From Syntrophomonas sp. UBA5314 (GTDB taxonomy: Bacteria; Bacillota; Syntrophomonadia; Syntrophomonadales; Syntrophomonadaceae), in contig DHRK01000001.1 in assembly GCA_002410325.1 (NCBI GenBank), positions 57,675 through 121,674 on the forward strand: a stretch of 64,000 bases of DNA, in the 5' to 3' direction. The translations under genes were made by a program, and so were the position numbers. Below the pieces are notes generated by a model. It was not told the origin of the DNA. It saw only the letters and a program-made list of their open reading frames with translations, and ran no database searches. Below, one piece after another: positions 1-7,442 of this stretch (positions are counted from its first letter, which is position 1; the number at the start of each line of letters is the position of its first letter).

Positions 1-1015
1 CGACTGTCATCCGGTTCTGAGTGAGGGTTCCGGTCTTGTCGGAGCAGATGATGTTGACCGATCCCAGGGTTTCAACCGCCGGGAGATGCTTGATGATGGC
101 GTTTCGGCGGGACATGCGGGTAACTCCCAGGGCCAGTACAATGGCCACTATGGCCGGGAGACCTTCAGGGATTACCGCCACCGCCAGGCTTATAGCGGTC
201 AGGAGCATTTCAAACAGATCCCGGTTTTGAAAGAGGGCTATGATGAATATCAGGGAGCAAATGGCAATGGCCATGATGCCTAATACCTTGCCCAGTTCGG
301 CCAGTCGTTTTTGCAGGGGGGTCGTCTCTTCAATCTTTTCGTCTAACATTTCGGCGATCTTCCCCACTTCACTGGCTGAAGCGACCGCCACCACTACCCC
401 CTCGCCCCGTCCATAGGTAACCAGAGTGGACATAAAAGCCATATTGGCTCTATCTCCGAGCGGGGTCCGGGAGTCCGGGTAGATGGAAAGCGCGTTTTTT
501 TCCACCGCCACCGATTCACCGGTCAGGGTGGATTCTTCTATTTGCAGGTTGAAGCTCTCAATCAATCTGATGTCGGCCGGGACCAGGCGGCCCGCATCAA
601 GAATGACGATGTCTCCCGGAACTATCTCTTCGGAAGGGATCTCTTTAATTTCGCCCTCCCTTCTGACCAAGGCATGGGGGGAGGTCATTTTATTGAGGGC
701 TTCCAGAGCCTTTTCCGCCTTATATTCTTGAAACACCCCAATAACGGCATTAAGGACGACCACCATGAGGATGATCACCGCATCGGCATACTCGCCGATC
801 ACAACGGTTATTGTCGCTGCGCCGAGCAGGACGTATATAAGCAGGTCCTTGAGCTGGGCGATAAAAAGCGCCAGCAGTCCCGGGCGGGGTTTCCCTTCCA
901 GTTTGTTGGGACCGTAGCGGGCCAGCCGCGCCTGCGCTTCCTCACAGCTTAAGCCGTTAACCGGATCTACCTTTAATTCATTCAGCACTTCTTGCGGTGA
1001 TTTAGAAGACCACAT
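1..1015 (-). CDS. Calcium-type P-ATPase, N-terminal part (cut by window edge)
   Basis: Membrane ion pump of the P2A (SERCA/PMCA-like) group, probably exporting Ca2+ at the cost of ATP. About 338 residues are visible. Reading the minus strand from the ATG at 1015 gives an N-terminal cation-ATPase domain, two membrane segments (about residues 60-105), the actuator-domain TGES motif, a membrane segment carrying PEGLPA (a Ca2+-ligand motif in P2A pumps), and the phosphorylation motif CSDKTGTLT in the last residues before the edge. The start is supported by a GAAAAGGAG site a few bases upstream. The nucleotide-binding domain and C-terminal helices lie outside. P2A type is well supported; the transported ion is inferred from family. 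Confidence 0.9.
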   Translation of the reverse strand, partial: MWSSKSPQEVLNELKVDPVNGLSCEEAQARLARYGPNKLEGKPRPGLLALFIAQLKDLLIYVLLGAATITVVIGEYADAVIILMVVVLNAVIGVFQEYKAEKALEALNKMTSPHALVRREGEIKEIPSEEIVPGDIVILDAGRLVPADIRLIESFNLQIEESTLTGESVAVEKNALSIYPDSRTPLGDRANMAFMSTLVTYGRGEGVVVAVASASEVGKIAEMLDEKIEETTPLQKRLAELGKVLGIMAIAICSLIFIIALFQNRDLFEMLLTAISLAVAVIPEGLPAIVAIVLALGVTRMSRRNAIIKHLPAVETLGSVNIICSDKTGTLTQNRMTV

Positions 1016-1201
1016 AACAAGCTCCTTTTCTTACCAACGGCGACATATTATCATTAAAAGGCAAGCGGCCGATAAAAGCAAATAAGCTGAACCGACCTGA
1101 ATCCCGGTCTGAAGCAAAAATGTATTATGCAGGTACTTTTAGAAACAAAATTTTTAGGAATGATATGTTTTGACAGCCGGCTGAGGTATAATTAAAATGA
1201 A

Positions 1202-1215
1202 CGAACGTACGCTCG
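1202..1215. promoter_or_regulatory. Palindrome upstream of the TetR gene, candidate autoregulatory operator
   Basis: CGAACGTACGCTCG is a 14-bp palindrome with one mismatched pair, centred between 1208 and 1209. It lies just downstream of a TATAAT box at 1187-1192 and abuts the ribosome binding site, where a TetR-family repressor would block its own transcription. Operator status is inferred. Confidence 0.4.
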
Positions 1216-1227
1216 GAGGGGATCAAT

Positions 1228-1833
1228 GTGCCGATAGCACCAGCCAAACAAAACAAACAGAGAAGGGAAAAATTGCTGGACTGCGCCCTGGATCTGTTTA
1301 TTGCCAAAGGCTATTTCAACACTTCCATACGGGACATCATTGTCGCTTCAGGCTTTGGCACCGGGACTTTTTACAACTATTTCATCGATAAGGAAGATGT
1401 CTTAAAAGCGTTGCTGGAGTCCTTTGCCGCTGAGATTATCAGCAGTATCAGGGAATATTATACGGTGCAGGAAGACCTCTATGAAAGATTTATCGAGACC
1501 AAACGCTTGACCATGGCCGTTTTTGCGGAAAATGAGAGATTATCGGAGATATACAGCCGGGTGGCGGGGGCCAGCGAGCCGATCGATCAATGCATAAAGC
1601 AGTTTGAGGATAAACTGCTGGAATTTTATTGTAAGAACATCAGGTACGGCATAGAAAAAGGGGCTTTTCAGGAGGTGCCGGTTTTGCCGGTGGCCCACGC
1701 CGTTTTGGCGGTTGAAAAATACCTCCTGTTTAAGTGGATCGTCTTAAAGGCTATCAGCAAAGAAGAGATGATAGACATGGTCGTGTCTTTTCATGAGACC
1801 CTGGCTCGGGGTCTGGTGAAAGGCTCCCGGTAA
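1228..1833 (+). CDS. TetR/AcrR-family transcriptional regulator
   Basis: A 201-residue regulator. The N-terminal 60 residues form a TetR helix-turn-helix (LDCALDLFIAKGYFNTSIRDI, then GTGTFYNYFIDKEDVL); the remainder is a helical ligand-binding domain resembling the C-terminal domain of fatty-acid-responsive TetR proteins. The GTG start at 1228 is preceded by GGAGGG. A palindrome in the leader suggests autoregulation. The next gene, 72 bases downstream on the same strand, is a hotdog thioesterase, so an acyl-CoA-related ligand is plausible but only inferred. Confidence 0.88.
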   Translation: MPIAPAKQNKQRREKLLDCALDLFIAKGYFNTSIRDIIVASGFGTGTFYNYFIDKEDVLKALLESFAAEIISSIREYYTVQEDLYERFIETKRLTMAVFAENERLSEIYSRVAGASEPIDQCIKQFEDKLLEFYCKNIRYGIEKGAFQEVPVLPVAHAVLAVEKYLLFKWIVLKAISKEEMIDMVVSFHETLARGLVKGSR

Positions 1834-1905
1834 GGAAAAAAGCCGGGCAGCTCATCAATGAATACATCGTGGCGTTCCTCAATGTAGGGGAGGAGGGGGA
1901 TCGTT

Positions 1906-2391
1906 TTGCGGGAGCTGAATCAGGAGCACATTAGAAAGCTGGTAGAGATTATAAACCAGGCGCCTTATTTTAAGCTGCTTTCTATGGTGATCAAAGAATT
2001 GGGGCCCGGCCTTTGCCGGGCGGAGGTTGACCTGGAAAACAAGCATCTAAATCCCTTTGGCGGCGTACATGGAGGGGTATACTCATCATTGATCGATACC
2101 GCCGCCTATTGGGCGGTCTATTGTGATGTTGCGGAAGACGCGGGTTTGATATCACTTGACGTCGGGGTCGATATGCTGGCCCCCATAAAAGAAGGGCGCC
2201 TGCTGGTTGAAGGCAAACGAATAAAAGCGGGCCGGCAGGTTTGTATTGCCGAAGCGGCGATTTGGGACGATAAGGGTAAACTATTGGCCCACGGGACTTC
2301 TAAGCAGATGCTGATCCCGGGACTGCAGACGATTGCCCAGGCCCTTGCCAGTATGGGTTATGAAGCGTTGCCCCCCAAGTTCGCAGCCTGA
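1906..2391 (+). CDS. PaaI/YiiD-type hotdog-fold thioesterase
   Basis: A 161-residue single-hotdog protein that probably hydrolyses an acyl-CoA thioester. The signature helix region NPFGGVHGGVYSSLIDTAAY carries the HGG motif typical of PaaI-like thioesterases, followed by the strands SLDVGVDMLAPIKEG and KAGRQVCIAEAAI. The start is a TTG at 1906, chosen because an AGGAGGGGG site lies six bases upstream. It sits between a TetR regulator and a flavoprotein on the same strand, probably one transcription unit. The substrate cannot be read from sequence. Confidence 0.82.
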   Translation: MRELNQEHIRKLVEIINQAPYFKLLSMVIKELGPGLCRAEVDLENKHLNPFGGVHGGVYSSLIDTAAYWAVYCDVAEDAGLISLDVGVDMLAPIKEGRLLVEGKRIKAGRQVCIAEAAIWDDKGKLLAHGTSKQMLIPGLQTIAQALASMGYEALPPKFAA

Positions 2392-2443
2392 TTGCGCCTG
2401 CCGCCGCCAAACAGTCTGAACGGCATTCAGGGAGGGAGCATTG

Positions 2444-3280
2444 ATGATGAAGAAAAAGGTTCTGGGTCTGGTCATTTCCAATCGCAAGCTGGGCAACAGC
2501 GAAATCCTGCTCAAGGAAATCATGAAAAGCATTCCCGAGGAATGCGACTGCGAATTGATAAGGCTGACCGAGCTCAAAATCGAGCCCTGCACCGCCTGTT
2601 ATGTCTGCCTCCAGGAGGGGAAGGAATGCAAGCTTACAGACGATTTCAATTACGTCTTTAACAAAATAAAACAGGCTGACGCGCTGCTTATCGGGGTTCC
2701 CATTTACCTGCTGGGGCCGCATGGCTATTATAAAATGCTGACTGACCGTGTCCTGGGTTCGGTCAAACTGGCTGAATCTACGGCAGGCAAACCCTGCATT
2801 CTGGTAATACCGTTTGGTATAAAAGGCTGGGAAGGCTACACCAGGGCGGCAGTTCAGGTACTTCCCCGGCTTATGCAAATGAAGCTTATCGACTGCTGGC
2901 AGGTGGAAGCCACTCTCCCCGCCGAATCGCTGCTTCAGGCCGGAAACCTGGAATACGCGCAGAGCTTGGGAAAAAGCTTGTTCAAAGCGGACGCCTACCA
3001 ACCCGGGATAAGAGAATGCCCCTTCTGCGGGTCGGACCTTTTCCGCTTGGGTACGGATCGGCGCATTGAATGCCCGATTTGCGGCTCAGAGGGCTTTCTC
3101 CAGGATGATAATATTCCCCTGTGGCCCGATCCTGAACAGAGCCGCTTCACGGCCGCCAATCTTGAGGAGCACTTTAATGGGTGGCTTAAGGAGATGAAAC
3201 ATAAATTCCATGAGGAAAAGGCCCAGTTGAAGGAAGTGCAACGGCCTTACCGGGACGATGACTGGTGGGTAAAGCCCTGA
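2444..3280 (+). CDS. Iron-sulfur flavoprotein (Isf/FMN-reductase family) with C-terminal zinc ribbon
   Basis: Cytoplasmic redox protein of 278 residues with a flavodoxin-like fold. The N-terminus (LGLVISNRKLGNSEILLKE) is the FMN phosphate loop. A compact cluster motif, Cys49, Cys52, Cys55 and Cys62 (C-x2-C-x2-C-x6-C), matches the 4Fe-4S binding pattern of archaeal and clostridial Isf proteins. After about residue 190 there is an added rubredoxin-like zinc ribbon (CPFCGSD and CPICGSE) that ordinary Isf proteins lack. ATG 2444 follows GGAGGGA; an adjacent ATG at 2447 is equally possible. Electron donor and acceptor are unknown. Confidence 0.82.
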   Translation: MMKKKVLGLVISNRKLGNSEILLKEIMKSIPEECDCELIRLTELKIEPCTACYVCLQEGKECKLTDDFNYVFNKIKQADALLIGVPIYLLGPHGYYKMLTDRVLGSVKLAESTAGKPCILVIPFGIKGWEGYTRAAVQVLPRLMQMKLIDCWQVEATLPAESLLQAGNLEYAQSLGKSLFKADAYQPGIRECPFCGSDLFRLGTDRRIECPICGSEGFLQDDNIPLWPDPEQSRFTAANLEEHFNGWLKEMKHKFHEEKAQLKEVQRPYRDDDWWVKP

Positions 3281-3316
3281 ATCCTAATTGCCAAACTTCA
3301 TAACTGAAATACGGTC

Positions 3317-3340
3317 AGAGGGTGAAGGCCCTCTTTTTTG
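3317..3340 (+). terminator. Rho-independent terminator after the flavoprotein gene
   Basis: AGAGGG and CCCTCT form a six-pair stem with loop TGAAGG, followed by six T residues. It closes the tetR-thioesterase-flavoprotein unit. Confidence 0.75.
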
Positions 3341-3492
3341 CTTGATGGAAAATAAGCGTTTTTTCGTTTAAAGCTGATCTCTAATATTTACGAAAATATA
3401 TTATCCGTAATCACGCTCGGGGAAACCGTCTCCTCTTAAAGATGGATTGATATTTACCGCATTTGTTACTAGTAAACAGGGAGGTCGAGTCC

Positions 3493-5751
3493 TTGAAGGA
3501 TCCGGACAGGACAAAGGAGCAATTATTAGAGGAAATTTTGGAGCTACGCCTGAAACTCGAAAAGTTGGAAACCCGGCAGGTGTTTCGCGAGGCTGAAGAA
3601 GCTCTTCAAATGGCCGAAGAAAGATTCGCCAAGGCCTTTCATTACAGCGCCGATCCGCTGGTTATAACCAGCTTCACAGAAGGACGCTATATAGCGGTAA
3701 ACGATGCCTGGATCGAAGTTACCGGCTGGCAGCGGGATGAGGCCGTAGGACAGACGGCCGAGGAAATCGACATCTGGGTCATTGAAGAGCAAAAACACCT
3801 GCTCCGCAAACTCATCCTGGAAAACAACGGGGTTCGCTCCATCGAGATCGATTTTCGCATGAAATCCGGGGAAATCAGATCGGCTCTGGTATCCGCCGAC
3901 GTCATCGGCAAGAGCGACGATCCGCATATAATATGGGCTTTTAAGGACATAACCGATCAAAAGCGAATGGAGCAAGCCCTGCGCCTTTCGGAAGAGAAGT
4001 TTTCCAAGGCTTTCGAAAACAACCCGGATCCTATTTCCATAACAACTTTGGGCAATGTCCGTTATGTGGAGGTGAACCGTGCTTTTACCGCCTTGACGGG
4101 CTACGAACGGGAAGAAGTAATAGGCATTGAGGCGCTTCATTATGATTTATGGCCGGATCCAGAGGCCCGAGAACGGCTTATACAAAAAATCCGCACCCAA
4201 AATCACCTGATCCACGATGAAGAGTTCGTGTTCCGCATGAAATCCGGAGAACTCAGGACCTTCCTCTGTTCCACCGACATCATCCATCTGGGCAGTGAGC
4301 CCCACCTCCTTTTTGTTACCAAAGACATTACGGAGCGCAGGCGCATGGAAGTGGCCCTGCGCTCTTCGGAAGGAAAGTTTTCCCGGGCTTTTAATGCCAG
4401 CCCGGTTGCGATGTCTATATCCTCTATAACCGAAGGCCGGTTTATAGCGGCTAACGATTGCTTTTGCCGTATGCTGGGCTATGAACGTGAATCCGTACTA
4501 GGCAAAACCTCGAAGGAGTTGGGCTTCTGGATGGATTTTGAAGACCGGCTCCATATTAAATGGATGATTCTGCGCAAAAAGCCGGTACGCGATCTGGAGG
4601 TATACTTCTGCACAAAACCGGGTGAACTGCGCCTGGGCTCCTATTCCGCCGAAGAGATCGAAATCGACGGGGAACTCTGTTGGTTGACGATTTTAATTGA
4701 TATAACGGACCGCAAAGCGGCGGAAGAGGAGATAAAATATCTCAGCTTCCATGATAAACTGACCGGTTTATACAACCGGGCCTATTTTGAAACCGAGTTG
4801 AAACGCCTGGATACCGAAGGGGAGCTGCCCTTGAGCCTGATCCTGGGCGATGTAAACGGCTTGAAACTCATTAATGACGTGTTGGGACACCAGGAAGGAG
4901 ATCGGCTGCTGATTGAAGTAGCCAATATCATGCGCCGGACCGGCCGCGAAGACGACATTATCGCCCGCTGGGGAGGGGATGAATTTATCATGCTGCTGCC
5001 CCGCTGCGATGCAGTGACCGCTGGTAGGGTCTTTGAGCGTTTGAAGAACGCCACCCAGCATCTTAACAAGCTGCCCATTGAAACGAATCTGTCTGTGGGT
5101 CTGGCCATCAAGAATTCTCCTGACCAGGATATACGCGAAATCATTAAAGAGGCGGAGGACAAAATGTATCGCCATAAACTGCTGGAAGATAAGAGCAACC
5201 GCAGTTCCTTTCTGGTATCCCTGGAGCGAACCATGTGGACCAGAAGCCATGAAACCAGGGAGCATTGCCAGCGTATGCAAAGCATGGCCCTGCAGGTGGG
5301 AAGGGCTATCAATCTTTCCTCCAGTGAGTTGGACGATTTGAACCTGCTGGCCGCCTTGCACGATATAGGTAAAATAGCTATACCCAACAGCATTCTGGAT
5401 AAACCCGGCCAGCTCACTTTCGAAGAGTGGGAAACTATCAAAAAACACCCTGAAATCGGATATCGAATTGCCCTCAGTTCGCCGGAGATGGCGCCCATTG
5501 CCGAAGGCATCCTGCACCATCATGAACGCTGGGACGGAACGGGATATCCTTTGGGTCTCAAGGGAGAGGAAATTCCACTGGCATCCAGGATCATCGCTCT
5601 GGTTGACGCCTGTGACGTAATGATGAACGGGCGGCCCTATCAAGGGGCCAATACCAGGGAAGAGGTGCGCCTGGAGATCGAGCGCCGCGCTGGAAGCCAG
5701 TTCGACCCGGGCCTGGTCTCCAGCTTCGTAGAACTCTTCTTGCTGGGCTAG
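3493..5751 (+). CDS. PAS-PAS-PAS-GGDEF-HD-GYP cyclic-di-GMP signalling protein
   Basis: A 752-residue cytoplasmic sensor-effector that should both make and degrade cyclic di-GMP. Order: short coiled start, three PAS domains (about residues 30-150, 160-280 and 285-405), a GGDEF domain with intact WGGDEF at about 494-498, then an HD-GYP domain with HDIGK (HD at 623-624), HHHERWDGTGYP and DACDVM. The inhibitory RxxD site (REDD, five residues before GGDEF) is intact, so the cyclase should be product-inhibited. I chose TTG 3493, eight bases after GGGAGG; an in-frame TTG at 3463 lacks a good site. No membrane segment is seen. The PAS ligands are unknown. Confidence 0.92.
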   Translation: MKDPDRTKEQLLEEILELRLKLEKLETRQVFREAEEALQMAEERFAKAFHYSADPLVITSFTEGRYIAVNDAWIEVTGWQRDEAVGQTAEEIDIWVIEEQKHLLRKLILENNGVRSIEIDFRMKSGEIRSALVSADVIGKSDDPHIIWAFKDITDQKRMEQALRLSEEKFSKAFENNPDPISITTLGNVRYVEVNRAFTALTGYEREEVIGIEALHYDLWPDPEARERLIQKIRTQNHLIHDEEFVFRMKSGELRTFLCSTDIIHLGSEPHLLFVTKDITERRRMEVALRSSEGKFSRAFNASPVAMSISSITEGRFIAANDCFCRMLGYERESVLGKTSKELGFWMDFEDRLHIKWMILRKKPVRDLEVYFCTKPGELRLGSYSAEEIEIDGELCWLTILIDITDRKAAEEEIKYLSFHDKLTGLYNRAYFETELKRLDTEGELPLSLILGDVNGLKLINDVLGHQEGDRLLIEVANIMRRTGREDDIIARWGGDEFIMLLPRCDAVTAGRVFERLKNATQHLNKLPIETNLSVGLAIKNSPDQDIREIIKEAEDKMYRHKLLEDKSNRSSFLVSLERTMWTRSHETREHCQRMQSMALQVGRAINLSSSELDDLNLLAALHDIGKIAIPNSILDKPGQLTFEEWETIKKHPEIGYRIALSSPEMAPIAEGILHHHERWDGTGYPLGLKGEEIPLASRIIALVDACDVMMNGRPYQGANTREEVRLEIERRAGSQFDPGLVSSFVELFLLG

Positions 5752-5787
5752 GATAGTTAGGGGACGTTGCAATTGGTAGCGGCAAGA

Positions 5788-6291
5788 AGAGGGCCGACAG
5801 CTATGCTTATACATAGTGTCAGCCCTCTACTTTGGTGTGGTACTGCTCACTTAGCGAGTACCTCCTTTTGGATTTGAATTACCCTGATAAGTGGCTGCCA
5901 GGGCTTTCCGCCCTTTTTCAGCTCTGGCCTGCGGCCGTGAACCTACTTGAGCAACTCTTTTCTTAGGGGTGCCTCTCAATTGACCATCTACCGGGCGATA
6001 GCGTTCAATTAAGATGTTTTTGCTTGAAAACTTCGTTTCCCTTATTTTCACTACATGATCCCCAACCTCAACTCGGTTTGGTATAAACCAACCTATCGCT
6101 TTGGGCCTGATAACCGAACCTCTCCGGAATTGGTTACCACGGGGTTCATTCATGAAAATGGTTAAACAATCGTCTAAGCAGCCCCTATTTTCAGGATAAC
6201 CACCAGTACTTGGCTTGCGCTTTCCCTGGTAAACATATTTTATTCATACTGCGACAAAATGGTCAATAATTGTGATAGCTTTCTTTTTCAT
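5788..6291 (-). repeat. Tandem degenerate unit, copy A (hairpin plus decayed small gene)
   Basis: Copy A of a roughly 500-bp unit repeated immediately downstream at 6342-6788; equivalent start codons are 497 bases apart. On the minus strand both copies begin with ATG and encode MKKKAIT, share blocks such as TTTACCAGG and CCTGAAAA, continue through CAAGTAGGTTCA and GAGGTACTCGCTAAGTGAG, and end in a long hairpin (5788-5827 here, loop CTTATA). In copy A the frame starting at 6291 is stopped by TGA after 15 codons, then stays open in the same frame to 5851. The family is not recognised. Confidence 0.7.
5851..6153 (-). pseudogene. Open remainder of the copy A reading frame, unknown product
   Basis: A 100-residue basic open frame from ATG 6153, lying in frame with MKKKAIT at 6291 but separated from it by a TGA near 6246. 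It has repeated Lys/Arg-Gly patterns and no motif I can name. The paralogous stretch in copy B is frameshifted and full of stops, so this is probably a decaying gene rather than an expressed protein. A function would be a guess. Confidence 0.35.
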
Positions 6292-6341
6292 TAAGCCCCG
6301 CATCTTTTTTGAGAACCGCCCCCTAACTCACCCGAACTCAG

Positions 6342-6788
6342 AGAAGAGGGCTCAACATCTATGGTTACATAGTGTTGGCCCTCTTCTTTGGTGTGGTACT
6401 GCTCACTTAGCGAGTACCTCCTTTGGGGAATTATTACCCTGAAGAGCGGTTGCTCCGGCTTTAGGCCTTCAGTTCTTAGCATTTGCCGTTGAACCTACTT
6501 GAAGCAACATCTTGGGGGGAGTGATGCTTAATTGACTGTAATCTGGCGATTTTTTCAATTAAGCTTCTGTCTTCAAAGCGCTTCTCTTACACTTCTGTTT
6601 CCCGGCCTTTTAGACCCTGACATTAAAACCCCGGAGGTTTTACTGTTCAGCGGATCCAGCGGTGAAATAAAACCGGCTTTTTAAACAGTCCCCTTTTCAG
6701 GGTAAGCACCAAGGAGCTTTTTCCTGGTAAACTAATTGTATAGGGACGGCAGATAGCGGTCAATCATTGTGATAGCTTTCTTTTTCAT
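6342..6788 (-). repeat. Tandem degenerate unit, copy B
   Basis: Second copy of the unit at 5788-6291, reading from ATG 6788 on the minus strand. The opening codons (MKKKAITMID) match copy A; the frame is broken by TAG after 18 codons and by later stops and frameshifts. It ends in a hairpin at 6342-6387 with loop GTTA. One stem pair differs from copy A by a compensating change (GACA/TGTC in A, AACA/TGTT in B). The ends are better conserved than the middle. Confidence 0.7.
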
Positions 6789-6851
6789 ATATCGACAAAT
6801 TGTTTATTTTATGGTCTATTGTACTAATAAATAATATGAGTAGCGGGTATT

Positions 6852-7442
6852 ATGTGTGAAGGACTTATCGCAGCAGCCGGCAAATCACGAAGAACCGGCT
6901 CCTGCTATAAAATGGAACTGGATTTCGACGGCAAAACTCTCCTGGAAAAGTGCCTGGAGAGCATGAGGCCTTTCTGCTCGCGGGTTCTGGTCGTGGGGGG
7001 TCATAACATTGATATCCTGCGGGCCAGGCTGGCCGGATATCCGGATGTGGAAGTGATCAACAACCCCCAGTTCGAAAAAGGTATGTTTTCATCCATCCAG
7101 GCAGGCGCCAGGCATATCAGGGCCGGGCGCTTCTTCTTCATTCCGGGGGATTATCCCTGTGTTTCACCAGGTGTTTACCAGAGAATGCTGGCCTGTCATT
7201 CCGATGTTGTGGTTCCGGTATATGGGAAGCGTTCCGGGCATCCGGTTCTGCTCAACAGCAGCTTAATCCGGGAATTGTTGGAGGGCGGCTATAACAACCT
7301 GCGGGACTTTATAGCTTTAAGGAATACGATCCGGGTGGATGTCGATTGTCCCGGCATCCTGCTCGATGTCGACACCCTGGAGGATTATCGAAAAGCCCTG
7401 GACATGACCCGCAGACCACCAGGTAAAGGAGAGATTCAATGA
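6852..7442 (+). CDS. MocA-like molybdenum cofactor nucleotidyltransferase
   Basis: A 196-residue nucleotidyltransferase expected to add CMP (or GMP) to molybdopterin to finish the cofactor of the molybdenum hydroxylase encoded just downstream. The N-terminus GLIAAAGKSRRTG is a MobA/MocA nucleotide-binding loop, followed by VLVVGGHN, NPQFEKGMFSSIQAG and the metal-binding stretch FIPGDYPCVSP, all typical of MocA/YgfJ proteins. Its 3' end overlaps the start of the hydroxylase gene by four bases, so the two are translationally coupled. Cytidylyl rather than guanylyl transfer is inferred from the xanthine dehydrogenase partner. Confidence 0.87.
   Translation: MCEGLIAAAGKSRRTGSCYKMELDFDGKTLLEKCLESMRPFCSRVLVVGGHNIDILRARLAGYPDVEVINNPQFEKGMFSSIQAGARHIRAGRFFFIPGDYPCVSPGVYQRMLACHSDVVVPVYGKRSGHPVLLNSSLIRELLEGGYNNLRDFIALRNTIRVDVDCPGILLDVDTLEDYRKALDMTRRPPGKGEIQ

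Noticed and set aside
21..952. Plus-strand open frames at the left edge
   Set aside because: They are the antisense of the P-type ATPase, whose motifs (TGES, PEGLPA, DKTGT) on the minus strand are unambiguous.
1170..1192. TTGACA at 1170-1175 with TATAAT at 1187-1192 as the tetR promoter
   Set aside because: The spacer is only 11 bases. The -10 box may be real, but this TTGACA cannot be its -35.
5851..6153. IscB/HEARO-type element, suggested by a basic small protein next to a structured hairpin
   Set aside because: No HNH motif, RuvC motif or recognisable omega RNA core could be found; only a generic basic tail was shared.
6291..6482. 63-residue minus-strand frame across the junction of the two tandem units
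   Set aside because: It runs through the copy B hairpin into spacer and out of the frame used in copy A; it is a chance reading.
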